From: Thermohalobaculum sediminis | GTDB lineage: Bacteria; Pseudomonadota; Alphaproteobacteria; Rhodobacterales; Rhodobacteraceae | Length of the DNA: 64,000 nt | Assembly: GCF_023487995.1 (NCBI RefSeq) | Contig: NZ_JAMFKN010000008.1 | Coordinates: forward strand, 62,001 to 126,000 | Direction of reading: 5' to 3' | In this document: positions 8,605-20,400 of the stretch, piece after piece | Position numbering within the stretch: position 1 is the stretch's first letter | Layout of the letters: each line of letters begins with the position of its first letter | Made by a program: the position numbers and the translations under genes | Notes under the pieces: model-generated | Told to the model about the DNA's origin: nothing | What the model saw: only the letters and a program-made list of their open reading frames with translations | Databases searched by the model: none

Positions 8605-9591
8605 CCCCAAGCCGATCCTTGCGGTCGAGGGTCTCTCGATCCGCTTCCGCGGCCAGTCGCAGGACCTCGTGGACGGGGTGAGCTTCGACCTCGCGGCGGG
8701 TGAGACGCTGTGCATCGTGGGCGAATCGGGCTGCGGCAAGTCGCTTACCGCGCTCGCGCTGATGGGCCTGCTGCCCCAGCCGGCGGCGCGCATCAGCGCG
8801 GGCCGCGCGGTGTTCGAGGGGCGCGACCTCGTGACCCTCGACGCCGAGGCCATGTCCGACATCCGCGGCAACCGCATGGCAATGGTGTTCCAGGAGCCGA
8901 TGACCTCGCTCAATCCCGCCTTCACCATCGGCGACCAGATCGCGGAAGCCGTGCGCCGCCACCGTCCCGTGGACCGTGCCGCCGCCCGCGCCCGGGCCCG
9001 CGAGATGCTGGATCGCGTACGCATTCCCGCGCCCGACGCGCGGCTCGACGAATACCCCCACCAGCTTTCGGGGGGCATGCGCCAGCGCGCGATGATCGCC
9101 ATGGCGCTGGCCAACGACCCGGCGCTGATCATCGCGGACGAGCCCACCACCGCGCTCGACGTGACCATCCAGGCCCAGATCCTGCGGCTGATCCGCCAGT
9201 TGCAGGCGGAGACGGGCACCGCGCTGATCCTGATCACCCACGACCTCGGCGTGGTGGCCGAGACCGCCGACCGCGTGGCGGTGATGTATGCCGGACGCAT
9301 CGTCGAGGAGGGGCCGGTGGCGGCGGTGTTCGACGACCCCCAGCACCCCTACACCATCGGGCTGATGGCCTCGGTCCCCTCGCTCGGGCGCCGCGCCGGA
9401 CGGCTCCAGACCATTCCCGGCCTCGTGCCCGCGCCCGAGGCGATGCCCGCGGGCTGCCGCTTTGCCGCGCGGTGCCCGTTCGCCGAGCCGGCCTGCACCG
9501 CCGCCGCCCCCGCGCTCGCCGCCATCGGGCCGGGCCATCGCGTCGCCTGCCGCCGCGCGCCGCTGGAATCCCATGTCGCGGAGGCCGCCGC

Positions 9592-9595
<4 letters not shown>
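8594..9595 (+). CDS. Peptide ABC transporter ATPase (DppD/OppD type)
   Basis: 333 residues with Walker A GESGCGKS, Q-loop FQEPMTSLNP, signature LSGGMRQR, Walker B ALIIADEPTTALD and switch ITHDLG. The C-terminal oligopeptide/dipeptide extension is present with its Cys pattern (CRFAARCPFAEPAC). No ATG fits. I chose the TTG at 8594 because GAAGGAG at 8581-8587 sits six bases upstream and the protein then starts at the usual place. It overlaps gntR by 11 bases. It couples ATP hydrolysis to peptide import with the second ATPase. Confidence 0.92.
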
Positions 9596-10712
<1,117 letters not shown>

Positions 10713-10716
<4 letters not shown>

Positions 10717-12218
10717 CCGACCTCAAGCGGATATCGCTCGCCCTGGCGCTCGCCGCCAGCGCGTCCTTCGCCCATGCGGCCGATCTGAGGATCGGGCTGC
10801 AGGAAGACCCCGACGTGCTCGACCCCGACCAGTCGCGCACCTTCGTCGGCCGCATCGTCTATGAATCACTCTGCGACAAGCTGGTGGACATCACGCCCGA
10901 TCTCGAGATCATCCCCCAGCTCGCCACCGGCTGGAGCTGGTCGGACGACGGCAAGACGCTGACCATGCAGCTGCGCGAGGGCGTGACCTTCCACGACGGG
11001 ACGCCCTTCGACGCCGAGGCGGTCAAGGCCAACATCGCCCGCTCGCAGACCATGGACGAGAGCCGGCGCAAGTCCGAGGTGAAGTCGATCACCGGCGTCG
11101 AGGTGACCGGACCGCACGAGGTCAAGATCAGCCTCGCCAACCCCGACGCCACGCTCCTCGCGCAGTTCTCGGACCGCGCCGGCATGATGGTCTCGCCCAC
11201 CGCCGCGGCGGCCGCGGGTGCCGATTTCGGCCTAAACCCGGTCTGCTCGGGTCCCTACAAGTTCGTCGAGCGCGTCCAGCAGGACCGCATCGTACTGGAG
11301 AAGTTCGCCGGCCACTGGAATGCGGGCGAATACGCCTTCGACCGGGTGATCTTCCTGCCGATCCCCGACACCACCGTGCGCCTTGCCAACCTGCGCGCGG
11401 GCGATCTCGACATGCTCGAGCGCCTCGCCGCGACCGACCTCGCCTCGGCCAAGGCGGACGCGAGCCTCAAGGTCGAGCAGATCGTGGGCCTCGGCTATCA
11501 GGGCATCACCATCAACGTGGCCAATGGCGATCGGTCGAAGAACCCGCTGGGCCAGGACGCGCGCATCCGCCAGGCGCTGTCGCTGTCGATCGACCGCGCG
11601 GCGCTCAACCAGGTGGTGTTCGAGGGCGCCTTCGCACCCGGCAACCAGCCCTTCCCTCCGTCCTCGCCGTGGTATGACACCCGCTTCCCGGTACCCGATC
11701 GCGATGTCGCCAAGGCCAAGGCCCTGCTGGCCGAGGCCGGGCACGACCGGCTTGCCATCGAGGTGCAGGTCGCGAACAACCCCGTGCAGATGCAGGTGAT
11801 GCAGGTCATCCAGTCGATGGCCGCCGAGGCGGGCTTCGACATCACCCTCGCCGCCAAGGAGTTCGCGACGCTCCTGAACGAGCAGACCGCGGGCAACTAC
11901 CAGGCGAGCCAGATCGGCTGGTCGGGCCGTACCGACCCGGACGGCAACATCCACCAGTTCCAGACCTGCCAGGGCGGCATCAACGACTCGAAGTACTGCA
12001 ACCCGGAGGTCGACCGCCTGCTGAACGAGGCCCGGACCTCGAACGACCCGGCCGTTCGAAAGGAGAGCTATGACGGCGCGCGGGCGATCCTCGCGAACGA
12101 CATGCCGATCATCTACCTCTACCACCAGAGCTGGATCTGGGCGCTGTCGAACAAGATCGACGGCTTCGTGCCCTATCCCGATGGAATGATCCGGCTCGCC
12201 GGCGTCTCGATGAAGTGA
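10713..12218 (+). CDS. Peptide-type periplasmic substrate-binding protein (family 5)
   Basis: 501 residues from a GTG that overlaps the upstream stop. A signal peptide of about 22 residues ends at AHA|ADLRIG. The mature protein is a family 5 (DppA/OppA-type) binding protein with LEIIPQLATGWSWSDDGKTLTMQLREGVTFHDG, the hallmark of this class. It delivers a peptide or similar solute to the membrane permeases. The downstream gamma-glutamyltransferase points to gamma-glutamyl peptides such as glutathione, which is an inference. Two hairpins separate it from the permease genes. Confidence 0.93.
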
Positions 12219-12230
12219 ACGCCCCCCGGC

Positions 12231-12293
12231 GCCGCCCCCGGCATGTCCGGGGGCGGCCCACCATTGCCATCGTCCCGGCCCCGAGGCCGGGAC
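12231..12293 (+). promoter_or_regulatory. Two intercistronic hairpins between binding protein and permease
   Basis: Hairpin one is GCCGCCCCCGG-CATGT-CCGGGGGCGGC (12231-12257), a perfect 11-bp stem. Hairpin two is GTCCCGGCC-CCGA-GGCCGGGAC (12272-12293), a perfect 9-bp stem. There is no T-run. Stable stems after a binding-protein gene often protect that mRNA end or attenuate read-through, giving more binding protein than permease. The second stem also belongs to the dispersed palindrome family of this genome. Confidence 0.6.
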
Positions 12294-12306
12294 AGCGGAG
12301 AGGTCC

Positions 12307-13254
12307 ATGCTCGGTTTCATCGCACGGCGGCTGGTGATCGCGATCCCCACGATCGTGCTGATCTCGATCTTCGTCTTCGCGCTGCAGAAGCTGCTGCCCG
12401 GCGATCCCGTGCTCGCCATGGCGGGCGAGGAGCGCGACCCGGCGGTGCTGGAACTCCTGCGCGAGAAATACCGCCTCAACGACCCGATCCCGCATCAGTA
12501 TCTCGCCTGGATCGGCGGCGTGCTGCAGGGCGATCTCGGCTTCTCGCTGCGCACGCAGCAGCCGGTGCTGGACCTGGTGGCCGAGAAGCTCCCGGTGACC
12601 ATCCAGCTTGCGGTGATGGCAATGATCATCGCCGTGCTGATCGGCATTCCCGCGGGGATCCTGTCGGCTGTGCGCAAGGGCAGCTGGATCGACTGGCTCG
12701 CCAACCTGTTCGCGCTGTCGGGCCTGTCGGTGCCGAATTTCTGGCTGGGGATCATGCTCATCCTGCTCGTCTCGGTGAAGCTCGGCTGGCTGCCCGCCTC
12801 GGGCTACCGGCCGCTGTCCGAGGACCCGCTCCTCTCGCTCCAGACCATGATCATGCCGGCCTTCGTGCTGGGCACGGCGCTGGCGGCCACGCTGATGCGC
12901 CACACCCGATCGGCCATGCTGGGGGTGCTGAGGGCCGACTACATCCGCACCGCGCGGGCCAAGGGGCTGCGCGGGCGCACGGTGATCCTCAAGCACGCGC
13001 TCAGGAACGCGCTGGTGCCGATCGTCACGATCTCGGCGCTGCTGTTCGGCGAGCTGCTGGCCGGCGCCGTGCTGACCGAACAGATCTTCACCATCCCCGG
13101 CTTCGGCAAGATGATCGTCGATGCCGTGTTCAACCGCGACTACGCGGTGGTGCAGGGGGTGGTGCTGTGCACCGCGGTGGCCTTCATCGGCATGAACCTT
13201 CTGGCCGATGTCGCCTATCGCTGGCTCAACCCGCGCATGCGCGACCAGGGCTGA
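12307..13254 (+). CDS. Peptide ABC transporter permease (DppB type)
   Basis: 315 residues with six predicted membrane helices. The N-terminal FIARRLVIAIPTIVLISIFVF and LPGDP are characteristic of DppB-type subunits. The cytoplasmic EAA-type coupling loop is YIRTARAKGLRGRTVILKHALRNALVP. It forms the translocation pore with the next gene. It follows the hairpin pair and is separated from dppC by 10 bases. Confidence 0.93.
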   Translation: MLGFIARRLVIAIPTIVLISIFVFALQKLLPGDPVLAMAGEERDPAVLELLREKYRLNDPIPHQYLAWIGGVLQGDLGFSLRTQQPVLDLVAEKLPVTIQLAVMAMIIAVLIGIPAGILSAVRKGSWIDWLANLFALSGLSVPNFWLGIMLILLVSVKLGWLPASGYRPLSEDPLLSLQTMIMPAFVLGTALAATLMRHTRSAMLGVLRADYIRTARAKGLRGRTVILKHALRNALVPIVTISALLFGELLAGAVLTEQIFTIPGFGKMIVDAVFNRDYAVVQGVVLCTAVAFIGMNLLADVAYRWLNPRMRDQG

Positions 13255-13264
13255 GGGGGGACCG

Positions 13265-14134
13265 ATGACCGACGCAACCCTCGCCGCCCCCGCCGCCCCA
13301 CGCAGCCCCAGCCGCGCCTGGGCCAAGCTGCGCGCGAACCCTGTCGCGCTGCTGGGCGCGGCGCTCGTGCTGTTCTTCGTGGCGGTGGCGGCGCTCGCGC
13401 CCGTCCTGCCGGTGCCCGACCCTACCGCGACCGATTGGGGCGCGGTGCGCAAGGCGCCCTCGGCCGCCCATCTGTTCGGCACCGACGAGATCGGGCGCGA
13501 CGTGCTCTCGCGCATGATCTGGGGCGCGCAGGCGTCGCTGCTGGCGGGTGTCGTCTCGGTAGGCATCGCGGTGGCGATCGGCGTGCCGCTGGGGATCGCC
13601 GCGGGCTACTGGGGAGGCTGGACGGACGCCGCCATAAGCCGGGTGACCGAGGCACTGCTGGCCGTGCCCTTCCTGATCCTTGCCATCGCGCTCGCGGCCT
13701 TCCTGGGGCCGTCGCTCACCAACGCCATGATCGCCATCGGGCTTTCCGCCATGCCGATTTTCATCCGCCTCGCCCGCGGCCAGACCATGAGCGTGATGAC
13801 CGAGGATTACGTCGAGGGCGCCCGTGCCATCGGCCTGGGACATGGCGCGATCATCGGGCGCTATGTGCTGCCAAACATCTTCCCGCCGATCCTGGTGCAG
13901 GCGACGCTGACCATCGCCACCGCCATCATCGCCGAGGCCTCGCTCTCGTTCCTCGGCCTCGGCCAGCAGCCGCCCTCGCCCTCCTGGGGGTCGATGCTGA
14001 ACGTGGCCAAGAACTTCCTTGAACAGGCGCCGTGGATGGCGCTATGGCCGGGCATCGCGATCTTCCTCGTGGTGCTGGGCTTCAACCTTCTGGGCGACGG
14101 GCTGCGCGATGCGCTCGACCCGCGCGAGCTCTGA
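13265..14134 (+). CDS. Peptide ABC transporter permease (DppC type)
   Basis: 289 residues. The N-terminal first helix and extracytoplasmic loop (HLFGTDEIGRDVLSRMIWGAQASL) are diagnostic of DppC-type permeases. The coupling loop is YVEGARAIGLGHGAIIGRYVLPNIFPP. The ATG at 13265 was preferred over one at 13208 inside dppB because it gives the usual N-terminus and follows a GGGGGGA purine stretch. The gamma-glutamyltransferase begins 10 bases after the stop, in the same operon. Confidence 0.93.
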   Translation: MTDATLAAPAAPRSPSRAWAKLRANPVALLGAALVLFFVAVAALAPVLPVPDPTATDWGAVRKAPSAAHLFGTDEIGRDVLSRMIWGAQASLLAGVVSVGIAVAIGVPLGIAAGYWGGWTDAAISRVTEALLAVPFLILAIALAAFLGPSLTNAMIAIGLSAMPIFIRLARGQTMSVMTEDYVEGARAIGLGHGAIIGRYVLPNIFPPILVQATLTIATAIIAEASLSFLGLGQQPPSPSWGSMLNVAKNFLEQAPWMALWPGIAIFLVVLGFNLLGDGLRDALDPREL

Positions 14135-14144
14135 CGGAGTGACC

Positions 14145-15938
14145 ATGCAACGCTTCACCACCCGGCCCGAGATCGCGGGCAGCTTCGGCGTCGTCGCCAC
14201 CACGCACTGGATCGCATCGAGCGTCGGCATGGGCATCCTCGAGCGCGGCGGCAACGCCTTCGACGCCGCCGTGGCCGCAGGCTTCGCGCTGCAGGTGGTC
14301 GAGCCGCACCTGAACGGCCCCGGGGGCGACCTGCCGATCCTCATGCATTCCGCCCGCACCGGCGAAGACCTCGCCATCTGCGCGCAGGGCACCGCGCCCG
14401 CGGGCGCGACCATCGCGCATTACCGCGCGCAAGGGCTCGAGCTCATCCCCGGCTCGGGGCTGCTGGCCACGGTGGTGCCCGGCGCCTTCGACGGCTGGAT
14501 GGTGATGCTGCGCGACCACGGCACGATGCGGTTGAGGGACGTGCTCGAGCCCGCGATCTTCTATGCCGAGCACGGCCACCCGATGCTCGCCCGCGTCGCC
14601 ACCGCCATCGCGGAACTGGCCGACTTCTTCCAGGCCGAGTGGCCCACCTCGGCCGAGACCTGGCTGCCGCGCGGCCGCGCGCCGCAGGCGGGCGAGATGT
14701 TCCGCAACCCGGTTCTGGCCGCCACCTGGCGCCGCGTGCTGGACGAGGCGGAGACGCGCGAGGGCCGCGAGGCCGAGATCGAGGCCGCCCGCGACGCCTG
14801 GTATCGCGGTTTCGTCGCCGAGGCGATCGACGGCTATCTGCGCACCGCCGAGGTGATGGACGCGAGCGGCCACAGGAACCGCGGCGTGCTGACTGCCGAG
14901 GACATGGCGGGCTGGCAGGCGAGCTACGAGGCGCCGCTCGCGCGCGATTACCACGGATGGCGCGTGTTCAAGACGGGCCCCTGGGGCCAGGGGCCGGTGC
15001 TCTTGCAGGCGCTCGCGCTGCTCGAAGGGCTCGATATCGCGGCGATGGACCCGAGCGGCCCCGACTTCGTCCACACCGTGGCCGAGGCGATGAAGCTCGC
15101 ATACGCTGATCGAGAGGCCTATTACGGCGACCCCGCGCAGGCCGGGATCCCGATGGACCGGCTGCTGTCGGCCGACTACGCCACGGCGCGGCGCGGACTG
15201 ATTGGCGCCGCCGCCTCGCGCGAGCAGCGCCCGGGCCGCATTCCCGGCTTCGAGCATCTGGCCGATGCCGCCATCGCCCGCGCCCGCCGCGTCGTCGAGG
15301 TCGAGGCGAGCGCGACGGCGGGCGAGCCCACCATGGCGCACCTGACCGACCGGCGCGGCGACACGGTGCATATCGACGTGATCGACCGGTGGGGCAACAT
15401 GGTCTCGGCCACGCCCTCGGGTGGCTGGCTGCAATCCTCGCCGGTGATCCCCGGCCTCGGCTTCGCGCTAAACACCCGCGCACAGATGTTCTGGCTGGAC
15501 GAGGGGCTGCCCACCTCGCTCGCGCCGGGGCGGCGGCCGCGCACCACGCTGTCGCCCTCGATGGCCCGCCACGCGGATAGCACGGCCATGGCCTTCGGCA
15601 CGCCCGGCGGCGACCAGCAGGACCAGTGGCAGCTCATCTTTTTCCTGCGCCACGTCCATCACGGGCTGAACCTGCAGGAGACGATCGACGCGCCCCTCTT
15701 CCACACCGGGCATTTCACGTCGTCTTTCTACCCCCGGCAGGCGCGGCCCGCGCATCTGATGATCGAGCCCAATGTCGGCGAGGCGACGCTGGCCGAACTC
15801 ACTCGCCGCGGTCATGACGTCGAGGTGGCCGAACCCTGGACCGTGGGGCGCCTCACCGCCACGCGGCGCGAGCCATCGGGGCTGCTGCGCGCGGCGGCGA
15901 CCCCGCGGCTGATGCAGGCCTACGCCATCGGGCGGTGA
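14145..15938 (+). CDS. ggt: Gamma-glutamyltransferase family protein
   Basis: 597 residues. The large-subunit start has ILERGGNAFDAAVAAGFALQVVEPHLNGPGGD. The autoprocessing nucleophile is Thr407 in GDTVHIDVIDRWGNMVSATPSG, followed by the small-subunit PGLGFALNTR and RPRTTLSPS motifs. These enzymes cleave or transfer gamma-glutamyl groups from glutathione and related amides. No signal peptide is visible, so this one may act in the cytoplasm on imported substrate. It is the last gene of the peptide transporter operon, suggesting import and then hydrolysis of a gamma-glutamyl compound. GGT-family proteins also include acylases and oxamate-type enzymes, so the exact substrate is open. Confidence 0.9.
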   Translation: MQRFTTRPEIAGSFGVVATTHWIASSVGMGILERGGNAFDAAVAAGFALQVVEPHLNGPGGDLPILMHSARTGEDLAICAQGTAPAGATIAHYRAQGLELIPGSGLLATVVPGAFDGWMVMLRDHGTMRLRDVLEPAIFYAEHGHPMLARVATAIAELADFFQAEWPTSAETWLPRGRAPQAGEMFRNPVLAATWRRVLDEAETREGREAEIEAARDAWYRGFVAEAIDGYLRTAEVMDASGHRNRGVLTAEDMAGWQASYEAPLARDYHGWRVFKTGPWGQGPVLLQALALLEGLDIAAMDPSGPDFVHTVAEAMKLAYADREAYYGDPAQAGIPMDRLLSADYATARRGLIGAAASREQRPGRIPGFEHLADAAIARARRVVEVEASATAGEPTMAHLTDRRGDTVHIDVIDRWGNMVSATPSGGWLQSSPVIPGLGFALNTRAQMFWLDEGLPTSLAPGRRPRTTLSPSMARHADSTAMAFGTPGGDQQDQWQLIFFLRHVHHGLNLQETIDAPLFHTGHFTSSFYPRQARPAHLMIEPNVGEATLAELTRRGHDVEVAEPWTVGRLTATRREPSGLLRAAATPRLMQAYAIGR

Positions 15939-16386
15939 AAACGCCGGACTTCGGCCCAAGGGGCCGACGCCTTCGCTGCCTCGGGCTCGCCCAGGGCCCG
16001 CGCGGATTGTTCTGCGGAGGGCGGCGTGGCATGCGTCCCACACCCCCGGCCACGCTCCCCGCGCTGCCTCGGGCTCGACCCGGAGCGCCGCGGGCAGTGG
16101 TGCGGGATCCTCGGCTCGCCGCTTGCCAGTGCAGTGCAGCGTCTTTCAGGCGCGCACTGCGCGCACTCGTATCTTCATTTTAGATCAATAATTTAAACAT
16201 TCTCTCGCGTGACCGGCCGCCGCGCGCTGCTACCCGCGGCCCCGGCGCGAGGCCGGCGCAGAAGGGAACGATGCCCGGCTCGAAACCGCCCACAGCCTGG
16301 GGCACGGGCGAGGCCGGGACCGGGGCCGTGAGGAAAGACGCCGTTCGGGACGACGCCAGCCCGCGGCGGCGGCCCGCCCGGGGGCG
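15939..16386. other. Intergenic region between convergent genes; no gene seen
   Basis: 448 bases between ggt and the opposing PHP gene. It begins with a small hairpin CGGCCC-AAG-GGGCCG (15952-15966) that may help end ggt transcription. An AT-rich patch lies at about 16170-16205, unusual in this genome. GC palindromes related to the dispersed repeat family occur at about 16236-16260 and 16308-16330. No frame here has a start, codon pattern or motif that I would call a gene. Confidence 0.6.
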
Positions 16387-17310
16387 TCACTCCATCCAGA
16401 TCGGGTTCGACCATGCCTTGCGTCCCGCGCGGTCCACCACCGTGACGCGGATCCACGGGCTGCGGCGGAACCGTTCGAGCGGCACGACCGCCTCGGTCAT
16501 CGAGGCGCCATGCACCGCGCGGGCAGCCGAGCCCTGGCCCTGCACGATCACCGCCGCCGCCGAGGTCGAGCGAACGGTGACGCCGTCGCGGCCAACGCGG
16601 ATGTCGCGGATCTCGGGACCCTGGGTCGAATAGAACGCCCCCGCCTTCAGCGCGTCGAGCAGGGCCTCTGGCTCGTTCTCCTCGGCCTTGACCATCACCC
16701 AGCCGCCGAAATGGTCGGGCTCGGTGAAATGCGCGTCGTCGGTTGCGATGGCGGTCAGCGCTCGGCCCTCGCTCAGCATGAGGTCCAGCATGTGGAACCC
16801 GTCCGGCCGGTCGCAGCCCACGGCGCAGCCGTGGTTGTAGATCTCGACCGCGTGCGCGGCCTCGATTCCGCGCGCGTCGGCCTCGGTCAGTCCCGACCAT
16901 TGCGGATGGGCGATGGCGACGAAAGCGCCCGCCGCCCGGGCACGTGCGGCCAGATCGGCCGCGCTCTCCTGCCCCGCGACGGGCACGAAGCCCGGCGCGT
17001 GCGGCGGCGTGAAGTCGGGGGGCAGGCCGACGGCGACGAGGTGCCACAGCTCGCCATTCGCCATCGCGCCGGAATGGACCTCGGCTCCCAGGATGGTCGT
17101 GAAACCCTCACCCCGGAACGGCACGGTGTCGGCGATGGGATAGCCGTACTCGCCGATGAAGTGGTCGGTCAGCGCGATGAAGTCGTACCCCTCGGCACGG
17201 TAGCGCCGGCAGACCTCCTCGGGCGCCAACGCGCCGTCCGACAGGTTCGAATGCGTGTGCAGGTTGCCCCGCCGGAACCGGCCGGCACGGGTGAACAGTT
17301 CGAGCGACAT
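16387..17310 (-). CDS. PHP-domain metal-dependent hydrolase (CehA/McbA-like)
   Basis: 307 residues. The PHP metal-binding signature is complete: GNLHTHSNLSDG (His18, His20, Asp25), ALTDHF, GAEVH, AIAHPQW, VEIYNH and ATDDAHF. This is a trinuclear-metal phosphoesterase/hydrolase fold, with a C-terminal beta domain after about residue 225. The CehA/McbA group includes carbaryl-type ester hydrolases and phosphodiesterases, so the substrate cannot be named. No signal peptide is seen. It stands alone, 123 bases downstream of the RND pump gene on the same strand. Confidence 0.85.
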   Translation of the reverse strand: MSLELFTRAGRFRRGNLHTHSNLSDGALAPEEVCRRYRAEGYDFIALTDHFIGEYGYPIADTVPFRGEGFTTILGAEVHSGAMANGELWHLVAVGLPPDFTPPHAPGFVPVAGQESAADLAARARAAGAFVAIAHPQWSGLTEADARGIEAAHAVEIYNHGCAVGCDRPDGFHMLDLMLSEGRALTAIATDDAHFTEPDHFGGWVMVKAEENEPEALLDALKAGAFYSTQGPEIRDIRVGRDGVTVRSTSAAAVIVQGQGSAARAVHGASMTEAVVPLERFRRSPWIRVTVVDRAGRKAWSNPIWME

Positions 17311-17433
17311 CGGGTGCCTCGTGAAGCGCGCGGGAGCCCAGCCGTAGCATCCCGTCCGCGGCCCGTCGACGACGCCGGCGACAGATGATGACGCGCCGCG
17401 CCCGCGGACCGCACGGTGCGTCGGTAGGCGGGC

Positions 17434-20400
17434 TCATTCGGCCGGCGTGGGCCGGGTGCCGAGCTCATGCTCCAACGCACGCTCGATGGCGCTGCGGGGC
17501 GCGGTGAAGCGCGCGAGCAGGTCGTAGAGCACGGGCGTCACGAACAGCATCAGCACGGTGGCAAGCGACAGCCCCGCGATGATGACACTGCCGATGGCGA
17601 TGCGGCTCTCGGCTCCCGCACCGGAGGCGAGCACCAGCGGCAGGGCGCCCAGAACGGTCGAGACGGCGGTCATCACGATGGGCCGCAGGCGCAGCACCGC
17701 GGCGTCGACCACCGCCTCGCGCACCTCGCGCCCCTCGTCGCGGAGCTGGTTCGCGAACTCGACGATCAGGATGCCGTTCTTGGCAATCAGTCCGATCAGC
17801 AGGATCGCCCCGATCTGGCTGTAGACATTGATCGAAAGCCCCCCGAGCGCCATCGCATAGACCGCCCCCGCCAGCCCCGTCGGCACGGTCAGCATGATGA
17901 CCGCGGGGTGCACGAAGCTCTCGAACTGCGCGGCAAGCACCAGGAACACGATCAGCAGCGCCAGCCCGAACACCAGGCCCGCGCCGGCCGAGGTGTCCTT
18001 GAACACGCGCGACTGCCCCTCGTAGCCGAGCTTGGCCTCGGGCGGCAGGGTCTCGCGCGCCGCCGCCTCCAGATAGCCCAGCGCCGCGCCAAGGTCGTAG
18101 CCCTCGGCCAGCGCCGCCGAGAGCTGGATCGACGGCAGCCGATCGTAGCGCCTCAGCGACGGCGCCGCCGCGTTCTCGGTGAGGGTCACCAGCGCACCAA
18201 GCGGCACCAGCGTCTCGCCATCCCCCGCCCGGACGAAGATGTTGGCGATGTCCGAAGGCACCCGGCGATCGTCGTCCTCGGCCTGCACCAGCACCGGGTA
18301 TTCGCGGCCCCGGCTCACGAAGCCGGTGACCTCGCGCGAGGCGAGCATGGTCTGCAGCGTCGCCGCGATCGTCTCGACCGAGATGCCGAGATCGTCGGCG
18401 CGGGCCCGGTCGATCCAGACGTCGAGCTGCGGCAGGTTCTCCTCGAAGTCGATCTCGGGGTTCACGAGGCCCGGATTTTCCTCGGCGCGGGCCAGAAGGG
18501 CGGCCGACCATTCCTTCACGCTGTCGAAGTCGGGGCCGCCGATCACCACGCGCACCGGGGTCGAACTTCCCCGCAGCCCCATGCCCGCGGGCGTCGCCGG
18601 GAAGCCGCGCGCGACCGTGACCTCGTTCATGCGCGGCCCGATCTCGCGGACGATGGCGCCCACGTCCCGCTCGCGCTCGTCCCAGGGCGCGAGGCGCAGC
18701 ACGACGAACGAGCGGAATGCCCGCCCCTGGCTGCCGCTGAAGGTGAAGACGGTCGCGATGTCGCCCGATTGGCGCAGCGGCTCGACGATCGCCTCGACCT
18801 GCCGGGCGGCGAGGTCGGTGTGCTCGAGCGTCGAGCCCTGCGGCGCCGTCAGGGGCACGAAGGCGACGCCGCGGTCCTCGCGCGGCGCAAGCTCGCGCGG
18901 CAGCCCGCCATAGAGCGGCCAGGCGCCGGCCGTGATCGCGACTGCAAGGGCCAGTACGACCAGCGGCATGCGGATGGCCCGGCCGAGCATCCAGCGATAG
19001 CCGCGCTGCACCCATCCCTCGCGGGCTTCGGTGTCCCCGGCGCGCGCCTCCCTGCCGCGCAACAGCTTCGAGGCGAGCGCCGGACAGGCCGTGAGCGCGA
19101 CGAAGGTCGAGATCGCCACTGCCCCCGCCATCACCCAGCCGAACTCGATGAAGAGCCGCCCGACCTGTCCCGGCAGGAACGAGAGCGGCACGAAGACCGC
19201 GATCAGGGTGATCGAGGTCGCGAGGACCGCGAATGTCACCTGCCCGGCGCCCCGGTGGCTCGCGGCGAGCGGGCTCTCGCCGTTCTCGATCCGGCGCTGG
19301 ATGTTCTCGAGCACGACGATCGCGTCGTCCACAACCAGCCCGATGGCCAGCAGCAGCGCCAGCAGCGTAAGCGTGTTGATCGAGAAGCCCCAGGCGCCGA
19401 TCAGCACGAAGCAGCCGATCAGCGCCACGGGGATCGTGACCGCCGGAATCGCGGTCGCGCGCAGGCTGCGCAGGAACAGGAGGATCACCAGCACCACGAG
19501 CACGAGCGAGATGCCGAGCGCGATCGCCACCTCGCGGATCGAGGCGCCGACGAACAGCGCGTCGTCCGAGCCCACCTCGATCGTCATGCCAGCGGGCAGG
19601 CTGGGCTTCAGCGCCTCGATCTCGGCGCGCACCGCCTCCGAGATGGCGAGCGTGTTCGCCTGGCTCTGGCGCAGGATCGCCATGCCGACGGCCTCGACGC
19701 CATTGTTGCGCACGATGGTGGAATCGTCGGCCACCCCCGGCGCGATCCGCGCGACATCGCCCAGCCGCACCGGGTAGCCCGCCACGCGGTCGATCACGAT
19801 CTCGCGGAACTCCTCGATCGAGGCGATGCGGCTGTTGAGCCGGACCGAGAGCTGGCGCGCCACCGATTTGACGTCGCCCGCCGGCAGTTCAAGGTTGTTT
19901 CGCCTCAGCGCCCCCTCGACATCGGCCACCGTCAGGTTGCGCGCCGCCAGCGCCCGTCGGTCCAGCCAGATGCGCACCGCGAAGGGACGCTCGCCATAGA
20001 TGTCGACATTGGCGACGCCGTCCAGGGTGGCGAGGCGATCTGCGATGAAGCGGTCGATGTAGTCGGTGATCTCGGCGGTGGTCATCCGGTCCGAGGTGAC
20101 GGCAAGCCGCATCACCGGGTCGGCGTTGGCGTCGCTCTTGACCACCTGGGGCTGGTCGGCCTCCTCGGGCAGGTCGCCCAGCACCCGGCCGACCGCGTCG
20201 CGCACGTCGTTCGCGGCGGCGTCAATGTCGCGTCCCGCGACGAATTCGATGGTGGTCTGGCCCCGGCCCAGCCGGCTTTCCGAGCTGATGGTGCGGATGC
20301 CCGAGATCGAGGCCACCGCGCCCTCGACCAGCTCGGTGATGTCGGTGTCGACGACTTCCGGCGCGGCGCCGCGATAGGTCGTGGTGACGGAGACCACCGA

